Source: Vigna angularis (lineage: Eukaryota > Streptophyta > Magnoliopsida > Fabales > Fabaceae). Taken from it: a stretch of DNA of 64,000 nt. Positions 1-11,150 of this stretch are shown here, piece after piece. Below the pieces are notes generated by a model, which was not told where the DNA came from, searched no databases, and saw only the letters and a program-made list of their open reading frames with translations. A program made the position numbers and the translations under genes. Within the stretch, counting starts at the first letter, position 1. Each line of letters opens with the position of its first letter. The stretch is from NCBI RefSeq assembly GCF_016808095.1, contig NC_068974.1, forward strand, positions 18,104,001-18,168,000, written 5' to 3'.

Positions 1-388
1 ATAAAACATCCCCACTTAAGATGAAACTGTCGGCCAACCTTCTTAGTGCTCTTTTATCGTTTTCAGACGCATCCTCAGGGTATTCTCGGGTTTTAAGATA
101 ACGCTTGATATCAAAGTACCAAGGTTTACCGTCTAACTCCTCCTCGATGAAGTGGCAATATGCTGGCTCTGCATGGTTTTTCATTTTGATTCTTGGTAAT
201 TCTTCATCTTGATCAACCTCAAACATTGACGACAAGGTAGCCAGTGAGTCTGCTAATTGATTATCTTCTCGCGGTATATGGTTAAATGTGATGGAATCGA
301 AATACTCCATTAATCGCCTGATGTAAGCTTGGTAGGGAATTAATTTTGTATCCCTAGTTTCCCATTCTCCTTTCAATTGATGGATGAC
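1..388 (-). pseudogene. Ogre pol: RNase H C-terminal part to start of integrase region, partial
   Basis: The minus strand is open across this interval. It starts with QLKGEWETRD, the usual continuation of the Ogre RNase H after GDSAFVI (coded near 1190), then includes the typical HIPREDNQLADSLATLSSMF stretch of an RNase H end. The remainder, near the left edge, resembles the N-terminal region before the integrase zinc finger. The reading is cut from its upstream half by the insertion at 389-1172 and runs off the window at base 1. No stop is seen in this fragment, but the gene is broken elsewhere. Confidence 0.8.
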
Positions 389-1172
389 TGATGGGGAAGT
401 GCATACCTAGAGAGAATATACTAAATGACATTTAAGAGAATGGGAAAGAAATTAAAAATGGAAGAGATTAAGGAAAAGGAAACTTAGGAATTGAAGATGC
501 GCCACTTGAACAAGCTTCAAAGATAAGCATCAAGAGGAGGACCGCCACTTGCTTGAACAAGATAAGGTCTGCCCAAATTTGGGACTTTAGAGACAGAATT
601 CTATCTCAAAGAGGATTGCAAAAGTGCAAATCAACTCAAATTCATTGAATCAAGGTAAGGTGTACAAAAAGGAGACCCCTAAGCCTTCTTATATAACCTT
701 TGGAGTGAGCTAAGATGCAAGATCTAGGAGATGTGGGACTTTTGAGGGTGTAGTCCGTCCAGCAGCTGCTGCAGGTCTTCTAGGGACTTTTGAGTCCCAC
801 ATTGCTCAATTCTCTCCACTCCAAAGGGTTTATAAGGCAACTAGTTCTCCTATAGTTCAAAATATGAAAACTAGTTATGCTATCTAATGCTACACGCCTA
901 AAAATGCTCACTTTCTCTTCTATTCTTTTTAAGACCAAGCTATGGAAAGTCCCACATTGCTTACTCTTAAAGAGAAAGAAGAGTTTATAAGCCATTATTC
1001 ACAAGAACTAAGAGAAAGAAATCAAAAGGCAAATACACGCCCAAAGAGAACCTATTCTACTTTTTTTGATACAAACGTGTAAAGAAGACAAGAAGTAAAA
1101 TGATTCCCTTTAGTCATGCTTCTTGTCATCCTTTTATTCTCTTCATTACTTGGCCCATCCATGATCACATCA
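389..1172 (-). mobile_element. Solo LTR-like insertion, 784 bp, TSD ATGAC
   Basis: The insertion interrupts the Ogre RNase H exactly. ATGAC at 384-388 is repeated at 1173-1177, and the insert begins TGATG and ends CATCA, as LTRs do. I find no second LTR, primer site or coding domain inside it. On the minus strand the first bases continue a short reading containing RMTRSMTKG, like the tail of some plant gag-pol proteins that run into the 3' LTR, so the orientation is probably minus. Length and ends resemble the LTR at 45521-46277. A small TRIM-like element is the alternative, but I see no terminal direct repeats. Confidence 0.7.
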
Positions 1173-3106
1173 ATGACAAAAGCTGAATCTCCATACACAT
1201 CCAGAATTTTTGCCTTAGACTCAATTGCTGCTCGAATACCCATGGCACAGGCTTCATATTCAGCTATGTTATTTGTGCAGCTAAAACACAACCTTGCCGT
1301 CATTGGTATATACTGACGCTCTGGGGAGATAAGCACTGCCCCTATTCCGTGTCCCATCACATTTGAGGCCCCGTCGAATAACACTGTCCATGCTTTTTCG
1401 TTTCGGTCTTCTTTGTTCTCTTCGAATAAAGCCATGATATCCTCATCGGGAAATTCAGGTTGCATTGGTTGATAATCACAAAGGGGTTGATGAGCCAGGT
1501 ATTCTACTAGTGCGCTACCCTTGACAGATTTCTGAGTGACATATACGATGTCGTATTCTGACAATAGCATCTGCCATCGAGCTATCCTTCCAGTAGAGCA
1601 GGCTTTTCAAAAATATACTTGATAGGATCCATCTTGAATATCAACCATGTGGAATGACTCAACATGTATTGCCTTAAACGATGAGCGGCCCATGCCAATG
1701 CGCAGCAAGTCCGCTCTAACGATGAATATCGTTGTTCGCAGTCTGTGAACTTCTTGCTCAAGTAATATATAATGTGCTCTCTTTTGCCATCCTCATCATG
1801 ATGACCCAATACACAACCCATTGACTTGTCCAATACAGTCAAATACAAAATGAGTGGCCTTCCTGGTTCTGGTGGACGTAATATAGGAGGGTCCTGTAAG
1901 TATTGTTTGACTCTCTCAAAAGCGGCCTGACAATCCTCATTCCACACCACAGCCTGATTCTTTCGTAACAACTTGAACAGTGGTTCACAAGTAGCAGTTA
2001 ATTGGGAGATGAATCTAGCAATGTAATTCAATCTACCCAAAAACCCTCGAACTTCTTTTTCCGTTTTAGGCGCAGGCATTTCCATTATCACTCGCACTTT
2101 GTCTGGATCCACCTCTATCTCCCTCTAGTTGACAATAAAGCCCAACAATTTCCCGGATTTCACTCCAAATGTACATTTGGCGGGATTCAGCCTAAGCTTA
2201 TACTTCCTCAATCTCTCGAATAACTTTCTCAAGTTGAGGACGTGTTCTTCTTCTGATTCGGACTTCGCGATCATGTCGTCCACATAAACTTCAATCTCCT
2301 TGTGCATCATATCATGGAAAAGTGCCACCATCGCCCTTTGATATGTTGCCCCAGCATTCTTGAGTCCAAAAGACATCACCTTATAACAAAATGTGCCCCA
2401 CAATGTAATAAAAGTCGTCTTTTCCATATCTTCTGGCGCCATCTTGATCTGGTTATACCCCGAAAAACAATCCATGAACGAAAACAATGAATACTTGGCT
2501 GTATTATCAACTAGGGTGTCGATGTGTGGTAATGGGAAATTATCCTTTGGGCTTGCGCGATTCAAATCTCGATAATCGAAACACATCCGAACTTTACCAT
2601 CCTTCTTAGGCACCGGTACAATGTTTGCTACCCATTCTGGGTATCTCGCCACAGCTAGAAACCCTGCATCAAATTGCTTCTGTACCTCCTCCTTGATGTT
2701 CAAGGACATTTCCGGTTTCATTCTTCTTAGCTTTTGTTTTACCGGTGGGCATTCCGGCTTAAGTGGGAGCTTGTGTTGTACAATATTTGTATGGAGGCCT
2801 GGCATGTCATTGTAAGACCAAGCAAACACATCCCTGAACTCCCTCAATAAGACACGCAATTTTTCTTTCACTTCTGCTTTCATGGTTGTACCGATCTTCA
2901 CCTCCTTTACCTCATCCTCATTCCCTAAATTGAGTACTTCAACATCTTCCTGGTGAGGTTTTATCTCCTTACATTCTTGTTCCACTAGTCTTAACAGTCC
3001 AGGAGGGGGTTCCGGGTCATCATCACAATCATCTTCCGTATTATTGACAGGGCGCCCAAAATCAGGAATATCGACATAATTACTTTCAAAACATTCATTG
3101 TCATAT
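1173..3106 (-). pseudogene. Ogre pol exon: reverse transcriptase and RNase H, disrupted
   Basis: The reverse transcriptase is coded at about 2985-2125. It contains VPKKDGKVRMCFDYRDLNRA, FSGYNQIKMAPEDMEKTTF and the catalytic YVDD box (EVYVDDMIAKS). RNase H follows: the connection MPAPKTEKEVRGFLGRLNYI, then IIYYLSKKF and the LFDGASN segment. A TAG stop at about 2125-2127 separates RT from the connection within one frame, and a frameshift near 1600 breaks RNase H. The 5' end of this exon is set by the acceptor at 3107, where the frame joins the G-patch segment. In a working element the product would copy retrotransposon RNA in cytoplasmic particles; this copy cannot make it. Confidence 0.85.
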
Positions 3107-3294
3107 CTGCATTATTTAAGTTCACGAAAAGGAAATAAATGAACGGAAAAACGACGAGGAATGCAAAACGATGATAAAACACAAACAAACACACTTTGAT
3201 TATCGCGCTGAGCATAACAAACTAAAAGCGTCAACCCGTAAGTCATGAATCCTAAAGCCCCGGGTAAAGCTATAGGATTAATTAAAGTTATTAC
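3107..3294 (-). other. Candidate Ogre intron between protease/G-patch and RT
   Basis: On the minus strand the donor is GTAATA just after the GAGAT codons (G at 3294), and the acceptor is TGCAG with its last G at 3107, preceded by a pyrimidine-rich run. All three frames lack a convincing coding continuation here. Removing exactly 188 nt joins the frame that ends in NLNE to the frame that leads into RT, with a split codon AT|A. Ogre elements are known to have an intron at this position, between protease and RT. Splicing itself is inferred. Confidence 0.7.
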
Positions 3295-4856
3295 ATCTCA
3301 TTCAAATTAAGCATCACGGGCAAATCCAGCATCTTCCAGTTGTCGAGTCGTGCATCCGGGGAGCAGGCCCACACGAAACTGGAGCCTTCCGATCCATCTT
3401 CATCTCCCACAGCTGCTATGTGGCCAGCGTTAACCCAACCAGCGCTGCGAAAGCTCTCCTTGAGGTCACAGATACGAATTCTTCCCACTTTGGGCTCCCG
3501 TCTTGCCACCTGAGCCAGACTACGCTCTCTCCTTTCTTCTATCAGCCTTCTCCTATCCTCCTTGGTGGGCTTGTATCCCAGTCCATACCTATTCTTGTTC
3601 TCGACGACCTCTAGAGGGAATGCTCGCCCCTGTCCACACTTGCCCAAACCTTTCCCATGCATATAACCTTCTTTTAGCATGACTTTGGCCATCATGATAG
3701 AAGCACGCACGCAACAGATGCGGGTTGACCGCGAATGACTCCACATAGGTGTTTCCCACGATCTCCAGAGATTGGAAAGCTGTCTCGAGAGCTTCCTCGG
3801 CTGCTTCAATATAACGGGAAGATGATGGTCCGCTCACCAGGAAATCCTCCTCTCCTGCCACTATCACCAGCTTGTCTCCCATAACATACTTCAACTTTTG
3901 ATGTAGTGTAGAAGGCACAACCCTTGCAGAATGGATCCATGGGCGACCCAACAGGCAACTATAGGCTGGGAGGATGTCCATGACTTGGAATGTCACTTGA
4001 AAGACACACGGACCGACTTGGACTGGTAGTTCTACCTCTCCCATCACTTCCCTCTTACTACCATCAAAGGCTCTCACAATCATAGAACTTGGCTTCATAT
4101 GCGTTCCGTCACTGGGTAGCTTCTCCAAGGTTGCTTTTGGCATGACTTTCAGGGAGGATCCATTATCCACTAAGACACGTGCTATCACATGATCCAGGCA
4201 TTTCACCGAGACATGAAGGGCTTTGTTATGACCTCTCCCCTCAACAGGTATCTCTTCATCAGTGAAGGTGAGGTAATTATTAGCAACGATGTTGCCAACA
4301 ATTCCCTCGAACTTGTTCAGAGAAATACCTTGCTCCACATGAGCCTCACTGAGTATCTTCATCAACAACTTTCGGTGGGAGGCAGAGTGCATGAGTAATT
4401 CTAGCAAGGAGATCCGAGCAGGCATGCGGTTCAACTGTTCCACCACTTTGTACTCACTCTGTTGTATGAACTTTAGGAATTCACCGACTTCTTCTTCAGA
4501 TATTTCCCTCTTCTCCTCTTTGTCGGGGGTCTCCTCGGCCTCCACGTTCTTCCCCCTCAAGAACTTCTTTGCTTTTGCAGCCATTGTTGCTTCCCTATCA
4601 TTGGTTCCTTCTCTCGCCAATTCTGGTGGTGTAAAGATTCGACCACTTCTGGTCATTCCACCAATGCCTGATATGTTTTCCACAGTCGGATTTGCATATT
4701 CTCTCTCATCTAATGCAGTTGCCCCATATCTTCATGTGACGACTTTCTCGTTCTTATAAGGGAAAGGAATTGGCACTCGGATGACAACAGACGGATTTCC
4801 TTCAGTTACCAGTGTAGGGGTGGTCCTAGTGAAATGGATCACCAAAGGTTCGGGTA
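3295..4856 (-). pseudogene. Ogre gag C-terminus, protease and G-patch segment, frameshifted
   Basis: The largest open stretch (4683-3589) holds MTRSGRIFTP, a typical Tat gag-pro linker, then a retropepsin-like domain with VLVDNGSSLKVMP around the active site and LLGRPWIHSARV further on. The active-site triplet reads D-N-G rather than D-S/T-G, which is usual for this lineage. A G-patch-like stretch follows in another frame (3809-3295): HGKGLGKCGQGR. The shift lies near 3705-3715 in a GCGT tandem, so an extra base is the likely cause. Upstream, an in-frame TGA near 4737-4739 sits where relatives usually carry tryptophan. The copia insertion at 4857 cuts the 5' side. Confidence 0.8.
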
Positions 4857-5902
4857 TGTTGGCAAAAATCAACTATGAAGTTTTGATGATGAACAGAGTT
4901 GCACAAGTCAAGACAAATTGAAGATTTATGTATTTTTATAAAGCTTTTGTAATAATCAAAGTTGATGAAGTAGTACTCACAAATGTATTAGGACCGATTA
5001 TTGTAATTTACATTTAAATGTTGTTGAGTTTCGTCCTCATTCTGTTTTAATCGATTAAACCTAGTTTTAATCGATTAAAACCGAGGCTGGCCCTGAAAAC
5101 CCAAGTGCCACTGGAATAATCGATTAAAGTGTATAATAATCGATTAGCTAATCGATTAATCCTGAGAATAATCGATTAACACTGACCGTTGGGGATTTCA
5201 GATTTGGAAAACTAGCCGTTGTATTCATTTTAATCGATTAATACTTATGTTAATCGATTAAATGCGTTAGATGGCCCGTTTTCGAAGAATGGAAGGGTAT
5301 TAGGCTGAGTCTATAAATTGGCTCACTTTTTCTCTCATAAACAACTCTTCCCTTGTGCTAAAGATCTCTGAATTCTTTGAGAACTCTGTGAATTTGCTGA
5401 AGCTAAGGAAACTCTTGTCTGCAAAGTCCTGAAGTGGTACTGTAGTGACAGAGGAATAGCTTGTTCATCCTTGGTGTGTCTGAGGAAGTGTCTGGAAGAG
5501 ATTCATCCTTCGTGAAGCATTCGAAGGAGGTGGTCATCCTTTGTGAAGATTCAAAGGAGGTGTAAGTTCATCTCTTGTGGTTTCAAGAGAGGTGGTAATT
5601 TCTAAACTATTACAAATTGTTTTTCTGTGTGACTAATATTTGTAACTATTTTGTGATAGTGAAAAAGGTTTATCTTGTTTGAGATAAGCGACTGGACGTA
5701 GGATCCTAGTGATCTGAACCAGGATAAAATCACCTGTGCAATTTTTCTCTTTCCCTTACTCTATTATTTACATTCAATTATCTGCTTAGTAAGAAAGAAT
5801 TAAGAGAAAAATATTAAAAAGGCAAAATAAAAGTATATAACCAATTCACCCCCCCTCTTGGTTTGTTACCACGCTAATAATTCCGCTGCAGCGATTCTAA
5901 CA
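4857..5902 (+). repeat. SIRE-type 5' LTR
   Basis: 1046 bp, TGTTGG to TAACA. U3 has eight AATCGATTA palindromes between about 5048 and 5262, followed by a TATA-like box TCTATAAATTGG near 5310. It differs from the 3' LTR mainly by one additional palindrome unit (about 22 bp near 5240-5260) and a shorter C run near 5849. Confidence 0.92.
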
Positions 5903-5904
5903 AT

Positions 5905-5916
5905 TGGTATTAGAGC
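5905..5916 (+). other. Primer-binding site, initiator tRNA-Met type
   Basis: TGGTATTAGAGC lies two bases after the 5' LTR. It matches the common copia site TGGTATCAGAGC with one change. Confidence 0.85.
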
Positions 5917-5936
5917 TTGCTTTGATAGTCATTCAA

Positions 5937-7711
5937 ATGGCAGGATCACATCAAACCTTTGCAGAGGGTGGATCAATCAATAGACCCCCACTATTCACAG
6001 GTGAGAACTATGCATTCTGGAAGGTAAGGATGCAAATATTTATTGAATCTATTGATTGTGAAATTTGGGATGTTATTGCATCTGGTTCTTCTGTTCCTAC
6101 TAACAATATACAGGAACCAAAGCCCCGTGGTCAATGGACCATTGAAGAAAAGAAAAGATTTCAGAATGACGTTAAAGCTCGGAATATTATTGCATCAGCA
6201 TTGACTGTTGATGAGTTCTACAGGGTTTCTGTCTGCAAAACTGCTCAAGAAATGTGGGACGTGCTCAGAGTAACACATGAAGGAACAAATGACGTAAAGA
6301 GGGCAAGAAAGAATTCCCTAATTCAAGAATATGAAATGTTCCGGATGAAGCAAGGAGAAACAATTTCTGACGTTCAAAAACGCTTCACCAACATTGTCAA
6401 TCATCTCATTGGACTAGGTAAGTCATTTGATACTGATGAACTAAACATTAAAATCTTAAAGTCTTTAGACAGGTCGTGGCAACCTAAGGTGACTGCAATC
6501 TCGGAGTCACAAAACCTCAACACCATGACTATGGCGGCACTATTTGGAAAGTTGAGGGAACATGAATTAGATCTTGGAAGACTTGATGAAGAAGAAGCAA
6601 AAGCCAAAACCAACAAGAAGAGTTTGGCATTAAAATCAGAGGTTGAAAGAAGCAAAGGTAAATCGGAAGATGAAGACTCAGACGAAGAGGAAAACTTAAG
6701 CCTCGTGATCAAAAGATTAAACAAATTCATGAAGTCTAAAGGTAAAGGAAGGTTTAGGTACGAAAAGAAAGATAATCAAGCATCTTCCTCAAATTATTGA
6801 TGCTACAGCTGTGGAGAAAAGGGGCATCTAAAGGCAGACTGCCCAAATCAGAAGAAAGGTGAAGACAAAAAGGAGAAAAGATTCTTCAAGAAAAAGAAAG
6901 CATACATTGCATGGGAAGACGATAATGAGTCCATTTCAGATTCAAGCGATTCAGATGAAGAAGCTAACATCTGTTTAATGGCAGATGATGATAATGTCAG
7001 CCAAGTAAGTAGCTCACATTATTCTGATAATAATAGTCAAGTTGATGAAGATGAATTGCATGAAACATGCTGCATTGTTAATTGAATCTGAAAAATTAAA
7101 TATTTCTCATAAAAAGCTGAAAAAGGATTTTAAAAATTTAAAATCTGAATTTGACAACCTTCTTGAAGAAAATAAAAATTTGAAGTTTACTTCTGAAAAT
7201 CTCACTAAATTAAATGATGCCTTGAAAACTGAATTTTCAAATTCATCTGAAGAAAACAGAAATTTGAAAAATAAATTTTTATATCAAGCAGAAGAAATCA
7301 GGAATTTGAAAAGTAAAGTGTTATATTATGAAAAATAAAAATATGTTGCTAATAATGAATGTGAGTCTTGCATACAATTCAAATATTTTTCTGAACAAAC
7401 AACCTTAGGAGAATGTAGCAAAAATAATGAAAACAAGGTTGTTAAAAATGAGTATGTTCCAAAAATTAAAAACAAACAAAATAATAGAACCCGTAGAATA
7501 TGGGTAGAAAAAGGAACAACTCATGGGAACACAAACGTTGTATCATGCTTTTATTGTATGAAAAAGGGTCATACTTCAAATAAATGTAAAATTAAGCATT
7601 ATGGTGTTCCTAGTGGTAGATATGTTTGGGTTGCTAAATAATTTGAATCTAACCCAAAAGGACCCATACAAAGAAGTTGGGTACCTAAAATAGCTTGTTT
7701 GTTCCTTTCTT
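5937..7711 (+). pseudogene. SIRE gag, interrupted by stops and frameshifts
   Basis: ATG at 5937 starts MAGSHQTFAEGGSINRPP. The first 288 codons are open and carry the copia gag core (GENYAFWKVRM, then LIQEYEMFRMKQGETISDV), ending at a TGA just before a zinc knuckle CYSCGEKGHLKADC that remains in the same frame. The frame shifts near 7060-7080. The next frame (7042-7338) is lysine-rich with heptad-like spacing (SEKLNISHKKLKKDFK), typical of the SIRE gag C-terminal coiled coil, and stops with TAA. A second knuckle, CFYCMKKGHTSNKC, lies near 7550-7600. A further shift precedes the protease. Gag would form the particle and bind RNA. Confidence 0.85.
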
Positions 7712-9106
7712 TTGCAGGTATTACAAAAATCAAGAAAAGTCATGTGGTGTCTCGATAGTGGTTGCTCAAAACACATGACAGGAGACATAACAAAATTTAC
7801 AAACTTTAAAGAAAAGGAACAAGGCTTTGTTACCTATGGTGACAACAACAAAGGAAGAATTCTTGGAAAAGGGGATATAGGAAGCAAAGACACCTTGATG
7901 ATCAAAGACGTACTATATGTAGAAGGACTGAGGCATAACTTAATTAGCATCAGTCAACTGTGCGACAAAGGATTCAAGGTAACTTTTGAGAAGAATTCTT
8001 GCACTATTTTTAAGAGTGATTCTTCTGAAATTGCTTTAAAAGGAGTTAGACATAATAATATTTATCTAATTGATTTAGAAAACGTATTAAATAAAAATAT
8101 TTCATGTTTAGTTGTTAAAGAGGAAAACCCATGGTTGTGGCACAGGCGTGCTGCTCATATACATATGCAACAACTTAACAAACTAGTATCTAGAGAACTA
8201 GTAATTGGTTTACCAAAATTAAAGTTTGTAAAAGATAAATTATGTGATGCATGTCAAAAGGGGAAACAAGTTAAAAATTCCTTTCATTCAAAAAATATTG
8301 TTTCTACTTTAAAACCTTTAGAACTTTTACATTTGGATTTATTTGGTCCTTCAAGGATAAAAAGTTTTGGTGGAAACTATTATGCTTTAGTTATTGTTGA
8401 TGATTTTTCAAGATATACTTGGACCCTGTTTCTCACTCTTAAGAGTGAAGCTTTTAAAGAATTTAAGAAGTTTGCTATTTTAATTCAAAATGAAAAGGAT
8501 TTAAGAATAAAAGCTATTAGAAGTGACCATGGTGGTGAATTTCAAAATGAATTATTTGAAAATTTTTGTGAAGAACATGGTATTTCTCATAACTTTTCTT
8601 CGCCTAGAACTCCCCAACAGAATGGAGTAGTAGAAAGAAAGAATAGATCATTAGAGGAACTTGCTCGTACTATGTTAAATGAAAATAATGTTCCTAAACA
8701 ATTTTGGGCTGATGCTGTAAGTACTGCTTGCTATGTTTTAAACAGAATGTTAATTCGACCTATTTTAAAACGTACTCCTTATGAACTTTTCAAAAATAGA
8801 AAACCAAATGTTTCCCATTTAAAAATCTTTGGATGCAAATGCTATGTTTTAAACAATGGAAAACAGAATTTGGGAAAATTTGATTCAAAAGCTGACGAAG
8901 GAATTTTTCTTGGATATTCTTTAACTAGCAAAGCATATAGAGTCTTTAATAGAAATCTGCTTACAATAGAAGAATCCATACATGTTACTTTTGATGAAAT
9001 TGTGGACCTTGAGGCAAAACCTCTTGAGTCAGAAAAATTTGATGCAGGAACAAGTGAAAATTCATCAAAGGAGACAAACGAAGAAAAGAATAATGACGAT
9101 CCTTAA
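7712..9106 (+). CDS. SIRE protease and integrase segment of pol
   Basis: The open stretch starts without an ATG, as expected inside a polyprotein. The protease active site is [13 protein letters not shown]. The GAG-pre-integrase zinc region follows ([14 protein letters not shown] to [10 protein letters not shown]), then the integrase core with [16 protein letters not shown] and [14 protein letters not shown], giving D, D and E catalytic residues. The C-terminal [16 protein letters not shown] segment is typical of copia. Its role is to cut the polyprotein and insert cDNA into the host chromosome. A TAA at 9104-9106 ends the frame, yet the same frame goes on coding immediately afterwards, so one nonsense change separates integrase from RT. 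Confidence 0.88.
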   Translation: MQVLQKSRKVMWCLDSGCSKHMTGDITKFTNFKEKEQGFVTYGDNNKGRILGKGDIGSKDTLMIKDVLYVEGLRHNLISISQLCDKGFKVTFEKNSCTIFKSDSSEIALKGVRHNNIYLIDLENVLNKNISCLVVKEENPWLWHRRAAHIHMQQLNKLVSRELVIGLPKLKFVKDKLCDACQKGKQVKNSFHSKNIVSTLKPLELLHLDLFGPSRIKSFGGNYYALVIVDDFSRYTWTLFLTLKSEAFKEFKKFAILIQNEKDLRIKAIRSDHGGEFQNELFENFCEEHGISHNFSSPRTPQQNGVVERKNRSLEELARTMLNENNVPKQFWADAVSTACYVLNRMLIRPILKRTPYELFKNRKPNVSHLKIFGCKCYVLNNGKQNLGKFDSKADEGIFLGYSLTSKAYRVFNRNLLTIEESIHVTFDEIVDLEAKPLESEKFDAGTSENSSKETNEEKNNDDP

Positions 9107-10735
9107 GATGAAGACTTAAATAAAATATGGCAACAACCTAGAGGATTATCTTTGGACAACATAATTGGCGATATCACACAAGGGGTAAACACAAGAAGTA
9201 ATACTGTAAATTATTGTATGAATGTTGCTTTTGTGTCACAGATTGAACCAAAGAACATTGAAGAAGCCCTTCAAGATGAAAAATGGTGTATCGCAATGCA
9301 AGAAGAACTCAACCAGTTTGAAAGAAATCAAGTATGGGAATTAATTCCCAGAAAAGACACTCATCAAGTAATTGGAACTAAATGGGTGTTCAGAAACAAA
9401 CTGGATGAAGAAGGAAACATAACCAAGAATAAAGCTAGGCTTGTCGCAAAAGGATATAGTCAAGAAGAAGGTATAGATTATGATGAGACATACGCTCCAG
9501 TTGCCAGGTTAGAGGCAATACGCCTACTTCTTGCTTATGCATCTATGATAAAATTTAAATTATTTCAAATGGATGTTAAAAGTGCTTTTCTAAACGGTTA
9601 TATCAAAGAAGATGTATTTGTTGAACAACCACCTGGTTTTGAAGATTTTAAAAACCCAAATCACATCTACAAATTAAAGAAAGCACTATATGGCTTAAAA
9701 CAGGCACCTAGATCTTGGTATGAACGTCTGAGCAATTTTCTGGTAGAAAATGATTTCAACAGAGGAAAAATTGATTCAACCTTATTCATTAAAAAGAATG
9801 GAAAACATTTTCTACTTGTTCAAGTATACGTAGATGACATTATTTTTGGTTCATCTAACGCAACTCTCTGCGAGAATTTTGCTAAGTCCATGCAGGGAGA
9901 ATTTGAGATGTTAATGATGGGAGAACTTACTTTCTTCCTCGGACTTCAAATCAAACAAATGGAGGAAGGAACCTTTATATCTCAAACCAAGTATTGCAGG
10001 GAAATTCTTAAAAAGTTTGCGATGGACAATGCCAAAGAAGCATCAACCCCCATGGGGACATCCTGCTACTTAGACAAAGATGAGACAGGTAAAGAGGTAA
10101 TCCAGACCAAATACAGAGGTATGATTGGTTCTTTATTATATCTCACTGCTAGTAGACCTGACATCATGCAAAGTGTATGTGTGTGTGCTAGGTTTCAGTC
10201 AAGCCCTAGGGAGTCTCATCTCACTGCTGTAAAACGTATCTTTAAATATCTTAAGGGGACAACATCCTTTGGGTTATGGTATCCTTCAGGCGCTGCACCT
10301 AGTCTTGTAGGATTTTCTGATGCTAATTATGGAGGCTGTAAAATAGATAGGAAAAGCACCAGTGGAACCTGTCACTTTTTCGGTAGCTCCTTAGTCTCTT
10401 GGCACTCTAAGAAACAAGCCTGTGTAGCCTTGTCAACCACTGAAGCTGAATATATTGTTGCGGGTAGTTGTTGTGCACAGATCTTATGGATGAAACAACA
10501 ATTAGAAGACTACAGTATTCATTTGGATCATATTCCGCTTAAGTGTGATAACACCAGTGCCATAAAACTCACCAAAAATCCCATCATGCATTCTAGAACC
10601 AAGCATATAGAAATTAGACATCATTTTATTAGAGACCATGTCCAAAAAGGTGATTGTGAAATGGAGTTTATAGATTCTAAGCATCAATTAGCGGACATTT
10701 TCACCAAAGCTTTGCCCAAGGATAGATTTTTTTAG
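9107..10735 (+). CDS. SIRE reverse transcriptase and RNase H segment of pol
   Basis: The frame continues from the integrase after one TAA and is open to the natural stop at 10733-10735. RT motifs are in order: WELIPRKDTHQVIGTKWVF, ARLVAKGYSQEEGIDYDETY, FQMDVKSAFLNG, ALYGLKQAPRSWY and the catalytic VYVDDIIFGS. RNase H follows with VGFSDANYGG, STSGTCHFFG, LSTTEAEY and the end motif LADIFTKALP. Length fits the family. No internal defect is visible after the TAA at 9104. There is no ATG before 9152, so expression depended on the upstream frame. Confidence 0.9.
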   Translation, partial: DEDLNKIWQQPRGLSLDNIIGDITQGVNTRSNTVNYCMNVAFVSQIEPKNIEEALQDEKWCIAMQEELNQFERNQVWELIPRKDTHQVIGTKWVFRNKLDEEGNITKNKARLVAKGYSQEEGIDYDETYAPVARLEAIRLLLAYASMIKFKLFQMDVKSAFLNGYIKEDVFVEQPPGFEDFKNPNHIYKLKKALYGLKQAPRSWYERLSNFLVENDFNRGKIDSTLFIKKNGKHFLLVQVYVDDIIFGSSNATLCENFAKSMQGEFEMLMMGELTFFLGLQIKQMEEGTFISQTKYCREILKKFAMDNAKEASTPMGTSCYLDKDETGKEVIQTKYRGMIGSLLYLTASRPDIMQSVCVCARFQSSPRESHLTAVKRIFKYLKGTTSFGLWYPSGAAPSLVGFSDANYGGCKIDRKSTSGTCHFFGSSLVSWHSKKQACVALSTTEAEYIVAGSCCAQILWMKQQLEDYSIHLDHIPLKCDNTSAIKLTKNPIMHSRTKHIEIRHHFIRDHVQKGDCEMEFIDSKHQLADIFTKALPKDRFF

Positions 10736-10819
10736 CTTAGGAGAGATCTTGGAATATTAGAAATAGTAAAATAGGCATATTTGGAATTAATCTTGCATTT
10801 TTCGCTGTTTAACGCATTT

Positions 10820-11060
10820 AATCTGCTTGCAAATCGATTAAAAACGCTACCTATAGATTTGCGACTGGATTAATCGATTAATCCAAGTATTAATCGATTA
10901 CATAATCGATTAAAACTTCCTTTAATCGATTAAATACGCTCCAAACAATTTTTTAAAAAATTGTTTTCGAAATCTAGCCGTTGCCAACGGCCATAAACGA
11001 CCATATTCTCCAAATCTAACCGTTGGGACACGTTTTTAAGCCTATATATACACCCTTTGG
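10820..11060 (+). promoter_or_regulatory. Candidate internal promoter for the SIRE env-like ORF
   Basis: Between the pol stop and the next ATG are five AATCGATTA palindromes (about 10831-10935). They are followed by CCGTTG-type motifs (CTAGCCGTTG near 10975, ACCGTTGGG near 11020) and a clear TATA box CCTATATATACACC near 11041-11054, about 100 bp before the ATG. The LTR U3 has the same palindromes, the same CTAGCCGTTG and a TATA box in the same order. Promoter activity is inferred from this resemblance. Confidence 0.6.
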
Positions 11061-11150
11061 TCCCCATTTTCATTACTTGAACAAACTTTAAGCCTATTTC
11101 TTCTACTTTCTCTCTTCTTTCACCCAAACCCTTGCCTTTCCTTTATTTCA

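Noticed and set aside
1116..1316. Plus-strand ORF overlapping the Ogre RNase H
   Set aside because: It is the antisense of the RNase H coding strand and spans an insertion boundary.
4857..5902. Reading the copia element as two unrelated solo LTRs
   Set aside because: Matching TSD GGGTA, a primer site, the polypurine tract and the full gene order between the LTRs show one element.
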